This document shows positions 36,701-44,562 of a DNA stretch of 64,000 nt, one piece after another. Each line of letters starts with the position of its first letter. Position 1 is the first letter of the stretch. Source of the DNA: JANYCO01 sp035535995. Lineage in GTDB: Bacteria; Bacteroidota; Bacteroidia; Cytophagales; Cytophagaceae. A program made the translations under genes and the position numbers. Under the pieces are notes generated by a model that saw only the letters and a program-made list of their open reading frames with translations, did no database searches and was not told where the DNA came from. The DNA is taken from assembly GCA_035535995.1 (NCBI GenBank), contig DATLOZ010000014.1, forward strand, positions 1 to 64,000, in the 5' to 3' direction.

Positions 36701-37627
36701 AGTAGGAATTCCGTTGTAGTAAATAACGTTGTTGCCCGAACCTACCTGGTCGCTGTTGGCAGAGCCTCCGTAGGTATTGAGAATAGTGGAGTAAGCAAGA
36801 TAATTTCCGCTTCCGTTTTGTCCATACGTTCCCCATCCATAACCATAAAAAGGAACTCCGATCACCAGTTTGGATGCAGGAACTCCTTTCGTATTTTTCC
36901 AATAATTAAAATCATTTACTGCTAAGGAATATGGCGAGTGCTGCCCTGGCCCCGACCAGCTTCCATAAGCATCGTACGACATGATGTTGATCCAGTCGAA
37001 CTGTGCGGCGGATGTGGTGGTGATGTTGTCGGCAAACCAATCGGCAAGTGCGGCGGTCATTTGTTTGTTGCGCGCGTGCAGCTCTGTTCCCAGCTTTACA
37101 ACGAAGTTTTGATATTGTGTGCTATTCACTGAGCTTCCCAATACATCTCCTTCAATATCGATGTCAATCCCGTCAAGGTTCAGATTCACCGTGTAGTTTA
37201 CAAGCGTGGTTACAAAATTGTTCATGCTTGTAGTATTTCCCAACACCGCCTGATAAGCATTCCCCGGAGCACCAGCTCCTCCGAACGACATAAATACTTT
37301 TACATTTTTACTATGAGCGGCATTTACCACCGTAGTAACTGAGCTGTTGCTCGGCCCGTCAATTCCCCCGGAAGTATTGGGGTTGGCGAAAGCAATATTA
37401 ATATGCGTGAGCTTATTCATATCAAGCGTATTAACGATGTTTGGAAAATTTGCCCAGGTTGGAAGATAACCGATTACCTTTTTTTGTTGAGCAAAAGAAT
37501 TCGTAGAAAAAAAGAATAACAATGCCATCAATACCGGCATCGGTCGCACAAGTCTAAAAATAAAGTTGGAGCAATAAATGCCCAAATGCCTGGTCAGGCA
37601 CGTGTTCGTAAGTCTAATCATTTTCAT
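33785..37627 (-). CDS. Bifunctional GH18 chitinase - GH16 beta-1,3-glucanase, T9SS-secreted
   Basis: 1,280 residues, modules in order: signal peptide (1-48; initiation could also be at 37621 or, at residue 30, at 37540), GH18 (about 50-345, active-site DGIDIDIE with D152, D155, D157, E159), CBM6 (358-512), Ig-like (515-604), GH16 (612-852, E730, D732 and E735 in GEIDILE), a second CBM6 (860-1012), Ig-like (1018-1105), a CBM5/12-like chitin-binding domain (about 1112-1172), and a T9SS type A sorting domain (from about 1190, IPNPFNAATKVEV). Chitin and beta-1,3-glucan are both fungal wall polymers, so one chain could attack both at once. It is a single gene with its own terminator. Both catalytic sites look intact. 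Confidence 0.93.
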   Translation of the reverse strand: MKMIRLTNTCLTRHLGIYCSNFIFRLVRPMPVLMALLFFFSTNSFAQQKKVIGYLPTWANFPNIVNTLDMNKLTHINIAFANPNTSGGIDGPSNSSVTTVVNAAHSKNVKVFMSFGGAGAPGNAYQAVLGNTTSMNNFVTTLVNYTVNLNLDGIDIDIEGDVLGSSVNSTQYQNFVVKLGTELHARNKQMTAALADWFADNITTTSAAQFDWINIMSYDAYGSWSGPGQHSPYSLAVNDFNYWKNTKGVPASKLVIGVPFYGYGWGTYGQNGSGNYLAYSTILNTYGGSANSDQVGSGNNVIYYNGIPTIKSKANYVLQQNAGGIMIWELSQDVSDNRSLLNAIYEVLGTSTPPVPQGPYNGVRMNIPGKVEVENYDVGGSGVAYSDNSAGNQGGVYRTDDVDIQATTDAGAGYNVGWMADNEWMEYSVNIASAGAYNFEFRTASTSGGALRLELDGTDLTGTVSLPNTGDWQTWASTSRSNITLPAGQHILKVYVVTGNFNLNYVNFTTHVNQAPTASITAPANNASFTSPATVTISANASDADGTISKVEFFNGATKLGEATSAPYNYTWSNIAAGTYSITAKATDNNAATATSAAVSVSVTNPVSNCPNLTWSDDFNGTSLDQSKWNYQTGDGCPGNCGWGNNELEYYTSNSGNVSVSGGNLALTALYQPNYNGSGKNYTSGKLVTSGKFSQKYGRYEARIKVPSAAGIWPAFWMLADNTAWPGTGEIDILECLNTNPTTWYGTLHYASTSGVHQSMGSTWNSPVPLSNDFHIYACEWTTDHISWYIDGVLRGTVTKAAAVAGGGAWPFDNQKFFIILNLAVGGNFPGQNPISSQYPQTMLVDYVRVYSGDPCTVQQSPYNGTAVSIPGTIQAENYDLGGQDVAYNDSETANQGGAYRTDGVDIEATTDTDGGYNVGWTATGEWLEYTVNVTATANYDIAFRTAGTSTATLHLEVDGNNVTGDVALPNTGGWQTWATTTKTNVSLSAGQHVLRVYEATGGFNLNYIKVTASATGPVNQLPSVSITSPANNATYTAGASITINANASDADGTVSKVEFFNGGTKLGEDLTSPYSFSWANVAAGSYTITVRATDNSGGATTSSGISITVMAVTNTCSGVPQYIENGGYVAGSRVQVGGTLYECKPYPYSGWCNGAAWAYGPGTGTYWSDAWTNVGNCTAAKLGVASEPTSTGYVETGVRGIPNPFNAATKVEVTIASGGEVLLEVYDNKGVKIKELYKGYLDAGTYSYDFDSNGSQSELYLLKLTSNDQVYTRKLLKLN

Positions 37628-38007
37628 AAAAAACTAAGGTTATGTTAATTTTTCATGATGACAGAGAAACTGAACGAAAGTGAACAGAAAGAAGAATAAT
37701 TATTATTATTTTGCCTTAAAATAGGACAAAAGTAATTTTTCATAAGATTATCTCAGCGAAAAATGCTGATGAAGAGCAAGAAGTAGGGAACAGAAACGCG
37801 TATTTTACTTTATTCACATGCCTATACACAACAAGCAATTACGGATAATGCCAAATTCAATGTTACCGATATGTTTCCAAGGACATAAAATACCTCTCTC
37901 TTATTCGGATTAAATGCCTATCTTTATAGGTAAATCAAAAAGCCATAACTTACTTCCACCACGCTTTCTCTTTCTAATATACATTGAAGCTTACCTAAAT
38001 TTTCCTT
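37628..38007. other. Gene-free divergent promoter region
   Basis: About 380 AT-rich nt between the GH18-GH16 gene and the desaturase gene. A minus-strand TACTTTTG (37734-37727) fits TAnnTTTG and may be a -7 box for the chitinase-glucanase, without a clear -33. Nothing else is recognised. Confidence 0.45.
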
Positions 38008-39120
38008 ATGAATACGACGCTCCTTGAGCCAGTTTTAAAAAAACAAAGAAAAAGTGAAAAGGTTATTTTTGAAAATAAAAAAAATATCTTTTTCCCTGAA
38101 TTAAAAAGAAGAGTAAAAGAATACTTTATTCAAACCGAAAAAACAACTATAGGCGGCCGGGGAATAATGTTCAAAGCAATATTCTTTCTTGCTACTTATA
38201 TCGGGGGCTTTGCTTCTCTTTTACTTTTTCCATTACCCGGCTGGGCTGCTTTATTGATTTGCGTGTACCTTGGACTGGCTGCCGCCGCCATAGGGTTTAA
38301 CCTGATGCACGATGGTTCTCACGGGAGCTTTTCCGATAAGATCTGGCTCAACGATGTAGCTGCCTATAGCATTAATATGCTGGGCGGCGATGCTGTTTTA
38401 TGGAGAAACAAACACAATATCGTTCATCATACCTTTACCAATATCGACGGACACGACCAGGATATTGCGATGGAACCTGTGTTAAGAAGCTGTGTCTCGC
38501 AGAAAAAATTATGGTTTCACAAATACCAACACCTCTATTGCTTTATCGCTTATGGCTTTTCTTCTATTCTCTGGATCTTTTTACTAGACTTTATTAAATA
38601 CTTTACGGGGAAAATAGGGAATATCAAAATTACCGGGGTGACCTCAAAGGATCATTTTATATTCTGGATTACCAAGCTCTCTTATGTGACGTTCTACCTG
38701 ATCCTTCCCTCTCTCGTATGGGGATGGGGCAATACGCTGATAGGATTTATGGCTTATCATATCGTATTGGGTACAACGCTTTCAGTTGTATTTCAATTAG
38801 CGCACGTAGTAGAAAATACTGAATTTACCGATCAACATCTTGAGGACAATAAAATTCTTGACGAATGGGCGATCCATCAGCTCAAAACTACTACCAATTT
38901 TGCTACAAAAAGTAAATTGATTTGTTGGTACACGGGAGGATTGAACTTCCAGGTAGAACATCATCTGTTTCCAAAGATCAGTCACATCCATTATCCCCAG
39001 TTAAATAAGATAGTAAAAGAGCTTTGTGCCGAAATGAATATTCCATACAATGAATATTCTTCTTTTTCCAAAGCCTTCCTCTCCCATCTGAATTATTTAA
39101 AAGCAACAGGAAGAGCCTAA
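38008..39120 (+). CDS. Fatty acid desaturase (acyl-CoA/acyl-lipid, front-end type)
   Basis: 370 residues with the three His boxes HDGSH (101-105), HNIVHH (136-141) and QVEHH (in FQVEHHLFP), which ligate a di-iron centre. Membrane helices lie around 55-95 and 180-260. The Q-x-x-HH third box is typical of front-end (delta-5/delta-6 like) desaturases, here without a fused cytochrome b5. It would introduce a double bond into membrane fatty acids, as in cold or fluidity adaptation. It stands alone. Confidence 0.93.
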   Translation: MNTTLLEPVLKKQRKSEKVIFENKKNIFFPELKRRVKEYFIQTEKTTIGGRGIMFKAIFFLATYIGGFASLLLFPLPGWAALLICVYLGLAAAAIGFNLMHDGSHGSFSDKIWLNDVAAYSINMLGGDAVLWRNKHNIVHHTFTNIDGHDQDIAMEPVLRSCVSQKKLWFHKYQHLYCFIAYGFSSILWIFLLDFIKYFTGKIGNIKITGVTSKDHFIFWITKLSYVTFYLILPSLVWGWGNTLIGFMAYHIVLGTTLSVVFQLAHVVENTEFTDQHLEDNKILDEWAIHQLKTTTNFATKSKLICWYTGGLNFQVEHHLFPKISHIHYPQLNKIVKELCAEMNIPYNEYSSFSKAFLSHLNYLKATGRA

Positions 39121-39123
39121 CAG

Positions 39124-39178
39124 GATGGAGTGTGAGTATGGAGAGATTATTCTCTACTCTGTACCCGCGCTCCGTACT
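39124..39178. repeat. Hexamer-word inverted repeat between convergent genes
   Basis: GAGTGT-GAGTAT-GGAGAG followed, after ATTATT, by a partly inverted CTCTACTCTGTACCCGCG segment. It fills the gap between the desaturase and the peroxidase gene and could serve as a bidirectional terminator. Confidence 0.5.
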
Positions 39179-39179
39179 G

Positions 39180-40973
39180 TTACGGCTTGCTTTCCAGGCT
39201 TTTTATAAACGCGATCAACGCTGCTTTTTCTTTTTCCGACAAATTTAATTTGTCTGGCGACAAAGTCTGGTTGGGTAGATCAATTCCCATTCCTACTCCC
39301 CCACCTTGGTTGTAAAAATCAATTACTTCTTCCAACGTGGAAAAAACTCCGTTGTGCATATAAGGCGCGGTGAGCGTGGCATTGCGGACGGTGGGTGTTT
39401 TAAAACTATATTTCAGATCCGGGATTTTTTGTGAAGCGTAACGCCCCAGGTCTGGATCAATCGTTTTCTCATTTTTAGCAACAGGTACGCCGAGTACTTC
39501 TGTTTCTATTTTCATAAACATAGGCGGCACTGCTCCATTGAATAAAGGCATATAATGACAAGTGCCACATTTGGCTTTGCCCATAAACAAATTAAACCCC
39601 TCTATCTCTTGCACGGTTAACGCCGCTTTATTGCCTCGCATATATTCGTCAAACCGGCTATTCAGCGAAGTCAGGCTTCGAATGTAGGATGCCAATGCAT
39701 TGAGGATCTCAAGCGTATCGATCGCCTGGCGGTTGTTTGCAGGATATGCTTTGCTGAAGAGTGTTCTGTACGATTCCTTTTCCCACAATTTTTTTGCAGC
39801 AACTTTCAGTGAGCCATGCATTTCGTTTTTGTTGTGGATCACGCTGTCAATTTGCTCTTCAAGCAGTACAGCTCTGATATCATTGAACTGTGCAGGCTGG
39901 AAAGCTGCATTGATCAGCGAAGGGGTGTTACGATTCAAAGATTTAGTGCTGTTCAAAACAGTATTGGAGATCATGCCGTCTGCAAATGCTTTTTCAGGCA
40001 TATGACAGGACTGACAACTTCTGCTATTATCGCCCGACAACACAGGGTCGTAAAACAAAACCTTGCCTAGCGCAATCTTCTCCTCGCTCACAAACGACCA
40101 GGGATTGGGAGCATAAGCGTTTACATTAAAAGCGTTGGTATCAAAAAGTGTTTTTGCATTCTGGTTGAGCAGGCGATTGTATGTCATCGCTTCTGTTTTT
40201 TGTTTTCCTTCAAGATTGGCGATCGCGGTAGTAACGGGATTGGCGTATTGTGCAATAAACTCCGCGCGGTCGAATGTATTGAAATCGCGGTGCTGCCCCA
40301 GGTATTGAATGGCATTCTCTAGTTTACTGATCAGCTGTTCGCTGTCTTCTTTGTCAATATACAATTGCATAACCTCTTTTAAACTTTGCAGTGCTATGGA
40401 AGTTTCTTCCATACTGTGCAGTGTAAGCGGATTGTCGAAACCTGTAATGCCCATTGTTTCGATACGAAACAATTCAAGCTTGGCCGCATCATAAATTTGC
40501 CAGTCGAGCAATTTTACATTGCTGAAAAAAATTTTGTATTTATCGCAAGGCGATTGTAGCTGCTCCAGTTGCGTCAACAATTCTGTACGCGAAGCGGTGT
40601 CGTAGTGCGGAAAAAGAAATCCTTCTATCACCTGCAAACCGGCGGGCTCAAATACAGTAGCAGAATAACGCTCCACTTCAATCACAGGCGCGCCGTTGAC
40701 TAGCCTGGAGACCATGGGGGAAAAATATTCAGTAGCCCATTCCATTTTTTTATACGCATTCCTTGCCTCCAGGAAAAGCTGCTGAAGCTCTTGCTCTGAC
40801 TTATTGTTTTTCGTAGCCTCCAACAATTTATTTTTGACAGACACAAAACTATCTACCTGCTGCAATACAATACCGGCAACCGTTTTTTCGCGGTCTGCTT
40901 TTTCCTGCGAACAAGAGAAAACCAATGCTGTAAGAAACAAGGCCAACGATAAGAGTGAGAATGTAATTTTCAT
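39180..40973 (-). CDS. Di-haem cytochrome c peroxidase with imelysin-like N-terminus
   Basis: 597 residues. A lipoprotein signal ends at a lipobox (ALVFSC). Residues about 30-260 resemble imelysin/iron-regulated proteins (FSPMVSRLVNGAPVIEVER). Residues about 290-597 are a MauG/CcpA-type di-haem peroxidase with CQSCH and CGTCH haem sites. Such proteins reduce H2O2 or oxidise partner proteins in the periplasm. The peroxidase/imelysin fusion occurs in Bacteroidota. It stands alone on the minus strand. Confidence 0.9.
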   Translation of the reverse strand: MKITFSLLSLALFLTALVFSCSQEKADREKTVAGIVLQQVDSFVSVKNKLLEATKNNKSEQELQQLFLEARNAYKKMEWATEYFSPMVSRLVNGAPVIEVERYSATVFEPAGLQVIEGFLFPHYDTASRTELLTQLEQLQSPCDKYKIFFSNVKLLDWQIYDAAKLELFRIETMGITGFDNPLTLHSMEETSIALQSLKEVMQLYIDKEDSEQLISKLENAIQYLGQHRDFNTFDRAEFIAQYANPVTTAIANLEGKQKTEAMTYNRLLNQNAKTLFDTNAFNVNAYAPNPWSFVSEEKIALGKVLFYDPVLSGDNSRSCQSCHMPEKAFADGMISNTVLNSTKSLNRNTPSLINAAFQPAQFNDIRAVLLEEQIDSVIHNKNEMHGSLKVAAKKLWEKESYRTLFSKAYPANNRQAIDTLEILNALASYIRSLTSLNSRFDEYMRGNKAALTVQEIEGFNLFMGKAKCGTCHYMPLFNGAVPPMFMKIETEVLGVPVAKNEKTIDPDLGRYASQKIPDLKYSFKTPTVRNATLTAPYMHNGVFSTLEEVIDFYNQGGGVGMGIDLPNQTLSPDKLNLSEKEKAALIAFIKSLESKP

Positions 40974-40997
40974 GAAAAGAAGTGGTGATTGAACATA

Positions 40998-41056
40998 TTT
41001 AAAGTGTAAAGTTTAAGGTATAAAATTTTCACTTTGAACTTTAAACTTTAAACTCT
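40998..41056. repeat. ACTTTRA heptamer inverted repeat
   Basis: The right arm reads ACTTTGA-ACTTTAA-ACTTTAA-ACTCTAT; the left arm is the inverse (TTAAAGT-GTAAAGT-TTAAGGT). The same words occur at 63036-63060. Confidence 0.65.
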
Positions 41057-41062
41057 ATAAAT

Positions 41063-41107
41063 TTAAAACATCCGGGACAGCTTGATCCACAAGCGATCCC
41101 GGATGTT
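41063..41107 (-). terminator. Terminator of the phosphoesterase gene
   Basis: Perfect 11-nt arms AACATCCGGGA (41067-41077) and TCCCGGATGTT (41097-41107); on the minus strand a T-rich tail follows. Confidence 0.75.
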
Positions 41108-41130
41108 GCACTGCAAGCAGTAATAATTAT

Positions 41131-42543
41131 TTAGAATGTAAATGCATTTGAAAGAGGGTTCGCATTGCGGTCGCGATCGCTAAGCGGCGACAGTCCCCAT
41201 CTTTTTTCGATGAACGAAAGAATACTTACTGTTTCATATTGTGTATGATCCACATAGTTTCTTTTCGCAAAAGGAGAAACGATGATCGCAGGAACTCTTG
41301 TACCAGGACCCCATTTGTCGATCGTAGGAGGCGCTACGTGATCCCAGAAACCACCATGCTCGTCGTACGTTACGATAATTACTACGTCGCTGCCGTTAGG
41401 TCCGTTCATAATAGTGTTGATCAGGTTTACAGTATGGTTCTCACCATCCATCACGTTTGCATAACCAGGGTGCTCGTTTTGAAGTCCTATTGGTTTTACA
41501 AAAGATACCGCAGGCAACGTACCATTTTGAGCTGCTACGATAAACTCTGATTCATCTTTCAGGTGATCTTTTTTCATTTGTGTACCGTCCGCATAGTTGC
41601 TGAAGTAAGCAAACGGCTGGTGGTGGTACTGGAAGGTAGAAGCAGGGTTACCGGCGAGTGCATCGTTCCAGCCTCCTGAATACCACGCCCAGGAAACACC
41701 TTTGTCGTTTAGTCTGTCGCCGATAGTAGGAATAGTTTGGTTTGGCACCAGGTTGGCAGTAGGTGTAGAAGAAGGGTGCGGAGCGTTTACAGAGTAGCTT
41801 GTATTTACTACATAGCCATCAGGAGTAACTTGTCCGTCGGTAAGCATTTTACCATTTCCATCTACAGTAGCGGTGATCCCGCTTGGAGCGCCAGGGAAGG
41901 TAGGGCTAGCCGCAGCGATCAGCCACATATGGTTTAGAAACGAACCACCGAAAGCGCTGTGGAAAAAATTGTCGCAAAGCACATACTTCTGTGCGATAGG
42001 TGTCATCGGCAACAGAGAAGTTTGATAGTAACCCTGAGACAAACCTTTTGAGTTTAGGTTGTACACAGCATATTTGTCCATCTTACCACCGTTGATCTGC
42101 ATTTGCTCCTGGTAGTAGCGGTGCAGTACATCGGGAGTTTGCATCCCAGCAGGTACGTATTGGTCAATGTTAAAATATTTGTTTGCCAGGTTCGTAGGGA
42201 ATGCGGAAGCATTTGGAGAGCCCACCACTACAGGCAAGTGCGCGTATACGTTGTCAGAAGAGTCGGTTTGAGTGTACAAAGTAGATGTAGCATTGTACAA
42301 TCCGTTTGCTCCTGCAAATTCGCCGTACAGGTTGTCGAAACTGTGGTTTTCCAAATAGATCACTACTACGTGTCCTACTGAGTTGATATCAGCAGGTTGT
42401 GTTGTGTTAGAAGAATTATTGTTGCTGTCGTTGTTGTCGTCAGACTTCTTCTTCTTACACCCGGCAAGCGTAACGAGCCCCAGAAGCAAGGCACTGCCTG
42501 CTATGATAGAGCTTCTTTTAAAAATTTGTAAGTGTTGTTTCAT
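41131..42543 (-). CDS. Phosphoesterase-family lipoprotein (acid phosphatase/phospholipase C-like)
   Basis: 470 residues: signal peptide with a lipobox (VTLAGC, then KKKKSDDNND...), a low-complexity Asn/Ser linker, and the phosphoesterase (PF04185-type) core with VVIYLENHSFDNLYG, DNFFHSAFGGSFLNHMW, YDEHGGFWDHV and RVPAIIVSPFA. The family includes AcpA-type acid phosphatases and phospholipase C. Likely surface or periplasmic phosphate release; the natural substrate is unknown. It has its own terminator. Confidence 0.9.
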   Translation of the reverse strand: MKQHLQIFKRSSIIAGSALLLGLVTLAGCKKKKSDDNNDSNNNSSNTTQPADINSVGHVVVIYLENHSFDNLYGEFAGANGLYNATSTLYTQTDSSDNVYAHLPVVVGSPNASAFPTNLANKYFNIDQYVPAGMQTPDVLHRYYQEQMQINGGKMDKYAVYNLNSKGLSQGYYQTSLLPMTPIAQKYVLCDNFFHSAFGGSFLNHMWLIAAASPTFPGAPSGITATVDGNGKMLTDGQVTPDGYVVNTSYSVNAPHPSSTPTANLVPNQTIPTIGDRLNDKGVSWAWYSGGWNDALAGNPASTFQYHHQPFAYFSNYADGTQMKKDHLKDESEFIVAAQNGTLPAVSFVKPIGLQNEHPGYANVMDGENHTVNLINTIMNGPNGSDVVIIVTYDEHGGFWDHVAPPTIDKWGPGTRVPAIIVSPFAKRNYVDHTQYETVSILSFIEKRWGLSPLSDRDRNANPLSNAFTF

Positions 42544-42674
42544 ATCGTTCAGTAAAGTTTTACGGAAGCAAAGAAAGAGAAAGCCCGTTAACTGGGAGTT
42601 AAGCCAAGTGTAAATTCGTATTAAAAGAATACCGGGTTTTAAGTAATTGTTAATACTGGATTAAAGGTATGAGG

Positions 42675-42728
42675 TGATACGAGAGTGGGTATGGGTGTGA
42701 GTGCTATGCTGGAGTCCCCGCCAGCATG
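42675..42728. repeat. Hexamer array abutting a GCTGG...CCAGC hairpin
   Basis: GAGAGT-GGGTAT-GGGTGT-GAGTGC (42681-42704) is directly followed by ATGCTGG (42706-42712) and CCAGCAT (42721-42727), a relative of the 24.1-24.3 kb hairpins. Confidence 0.6.
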
Positions 42729-42749
42729 GGGGGAGGAGATTTCTATAAC

Positions 42750-43982
42750 TTACAGAATATTTGCAAGCCTCTTGATTTCTTTCCTAAGCGTTTGAATTTC
42801 CACTTCGGATCTTGTAAGCGCAATGGCTTGCTGATAGTGATGAATAGCGGTCTTTGGATCAATGGAAGCGTATAAATATCCCAGTAAAGAATAATATTCG
42901 CTGTAATTATTCAGCTTCAACTTTTCCGCTTCCTGGATCGCTTTTTTATTTCCATATACTTTAGCCAAAGCAAATGTACGGTTCAGCGCGGTGATAGGAG
43001 AATATTCAATTAGTATTAGCTGGTTGTACAATTGTAAAATATGCTGCCATTTGTTTTCATCCGTAGGTGTAGTATGCCAATAAGCAATCGTTGCCTCCAG
43101 GTGATACGTAGATATTTCATCACCGTTGCAGGCATTTATTAAATAATGATTTCCTTTCGCGATCAATTCCTGGTTCCACAAATTTTTATCCTGATCCTCC
43201 AATAAGATCACTTCGCCTTTGTCGTTTTGTCTCGCCTCCAACCGGGAGCTTTGAAAACAGATTAACGCCATCAACGCATTCGTGGTGGGCGTATTGGTCA
43301 ATGGATTTTCCGTGAGCACATGCGTCAACCGCAGCGCTTCCGAACAAAGATCTTTCCTGATCAATTGATCGTTGGACTTGGAAAAATATCCTTCGTTAAA
43401 CAACAGGTACAAAGTCTTCAATACAATCTCCAGGCGTGATTGGATCTCTATTTTATTTAATGCAGTGATCTGAAAATTTTCTGTACGCAGGATTGTTCTG
43501 GCGCGGTACAATCGTTTTTTTATGGTTTCTGTATTGGTCAAAAAAGCATTTGCAATCTCTTCGAGGCTAAAACCGCAAAGGATCTGGAGCGCCAGGCAGA
43601 TCTGGGCTTCCGAGGAGTTCTTCGGATTGCAAACCGAAAAGATCATTGCCAGTTGGCTGTCGGCAATGTTCTGGTCGCTGAATTCAAAATCTGTTTCTAT
43701 TTCAAGCGGAGAATCATTTTTGATCTCTTTTGTTTTCTTTTCAACTACCGAATGATGTTTAAAATAATCAGCAGTTTTATTTTTGGCCACAAGATAAAGC
43801 CAGGCGGTAGGATTCTCGGGGATGCCTCTGATTCCCCATACTTCGGAAGCTTTCAAAAAAGTTTCACTCGCAATATCTTCCGCTATCTCAAGTTGTTTGA
43901 GTTTAAAGGAATGATAAAGCACCGCAACAATTTTGCTGTACTCGGTTCTGAATAAATGGGTGATCAGTTTACCTTCCTGCAT
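42750..43982 (-). CDS. ECF42-type sigma factor
   Basis: 410 residues from the ATG at 43982 (MQEGKLITHLFRTEYSKI). Region 2 (LEIAEDIASETFLKASEVW, PTAWLYLVAKNKTADYF), region 4 (LCGFSLEEIANAFLTNTETIKKRLYRAR) and a long C-terminal helical extension (TPR-like, about 200 residues) are the ECF42 plan. ECF42 genes are linked to DGPF/YCII-like proteins, as here. The frame opens at 44282, but the first 100 residues overlap the DGPF gene and are not credible. A hairpin terminator sits six nt before the ATG. Confidence 0.9.
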   Translation of the reverse strand: MQEGKLITHLFRTEYSKIVAVLYHSFKLKQLEIAEDIASETFLKASEVWGIRGIPENPTAWLYLVAKNKTADYFKHHSVVEKKTKEIKNDSPLEIETDFEFSDQNIADSQLAMIFSVCNPKNSSEAQICLALQILCGFSLEEIANAFLTNTETIKKRLYRARTILRTENFQITALNKIEIQSRLEIVLKTLYLLFNEGYFSKSNDQLIRKDLCSEALRLTHVLTENPLTNTPTTNALMALICFQSSRLEARQNDKGEVILLEDQDKNLWNQELIAKGNHYLINACNGDEISTYHLEATIAYWHTTPTDENKWQHILQLYNQLILIEYSPITALNRTFALAKVYGNKKAIQEAEKLKLNNYSEYYSLLGYLYASIDPKTAIHHYQQAIALTRSEVEIQTLRKEIKRLANIL

Positions 43983-43987
43983 AGATA

Positions 43988-44020
43988 TAAAAAAAGCCCT
44001 TGTAAGATACAAGGGCTTTC
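43988..44020 (-). terminator. Terminator/attenuator between DGPF gene and sigma gene
   Basis: Perfect 12-nt arms AAAGCCCTTGTA (43993-44004) and TACAAGGGCTTT (44008-44019) with a 3-nt loop; on the minus strand the T-run ends six nt before the sigma ATG at 43982. It follows the DGPF gene immediately, so sigma expression needs readthrough or an unseen promoter. Confidence 0.9.
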
Positions 44021-44026
44021 GGACAA

Positions 44027-44368
44027 TTACATTGCGTTGATCTCTCTTATTTCCACGTTGCCTCCTACATTGAGTATCGGACAGCCATTGGCAAGCCCTG
44101 TGGCCTCTTCGATCGAATTGGCCTTTACTAAGGTATAACCTAAAATGGATTCTTTGATTTCGGTATACGGACCGTCTGAGATCACTCCGTTGCTTCCTAC
44201 TACTTTGCCAGCAGGTACCAATCGGTTTCCTCTGTCTACCAGTTTGCCTTGTGCAGCAATACCAGCTACCCAATTCATCCATCTTTGTGTGTTTGCCTGC
44301 ATTTCTTCCGGCGAAGCCTGAGGCATTGCTTTATAATCTGCTCTGAATACTAATAAGAATTCTTTCAT
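44027..44368 (-). CDS. DGPF/YCII-related protein paired with ECF42 sigma
   Basis: 113 residues: MKEFLLVFRADYKAMP start, WMNWVAGIAAQGKLVDRGNR, the DGPF-like element ISDGPYTEIKESILGYTLV, and the ending LNVGGNVEIREI. Such proteins form dimeric alpha-beta barrels and accompany ECF42 sigma factors, presumably as a sensor or partner. It is upstream of the sigma gene on the same strand. Confidence 0.9.
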   Translation of the reverse strand: MKEFLLVFRADYKAMPQASPEEMQANTQRWMNWVAGIAAQGKLVDRGNRLVPAGKVVGSNGVISDGPYTEIKESILGYTLVKANSIEEATGLANGCPILNVGGNVEIREINAM

Positions 44369-44562
44369 AGTTTTATTGTTTTAAAGTTTATACCTCAATG
44401 ACGATCAGCCTTTTTGAAGGGGGACAAAAATTTATTTATTTTTTATGAAATATTATTGGGACTATTGTTTTTAAACATTTGTGGCACACAATGCAGTTTT
44501 ATTAACTGCTTCAGGACAGCAAGAGCAACAGCAACAGTATTGAGAAGTATGGGTTTGAGTAT

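Noticed and set aside
36209..36925. Plus-strand ORF of 238 codons antisense to the GH18-GH16 gene
   Set aside because: Lies wholly inside a well-supported catalytic gene; composition is the reverse complement of its codons and no domain is seen.
43983..44282. N-terminal 100 residues of the ECF42 frame
   Set aside because: They overlap the DGPF gene in another frame and include the terminator; no family similarity.
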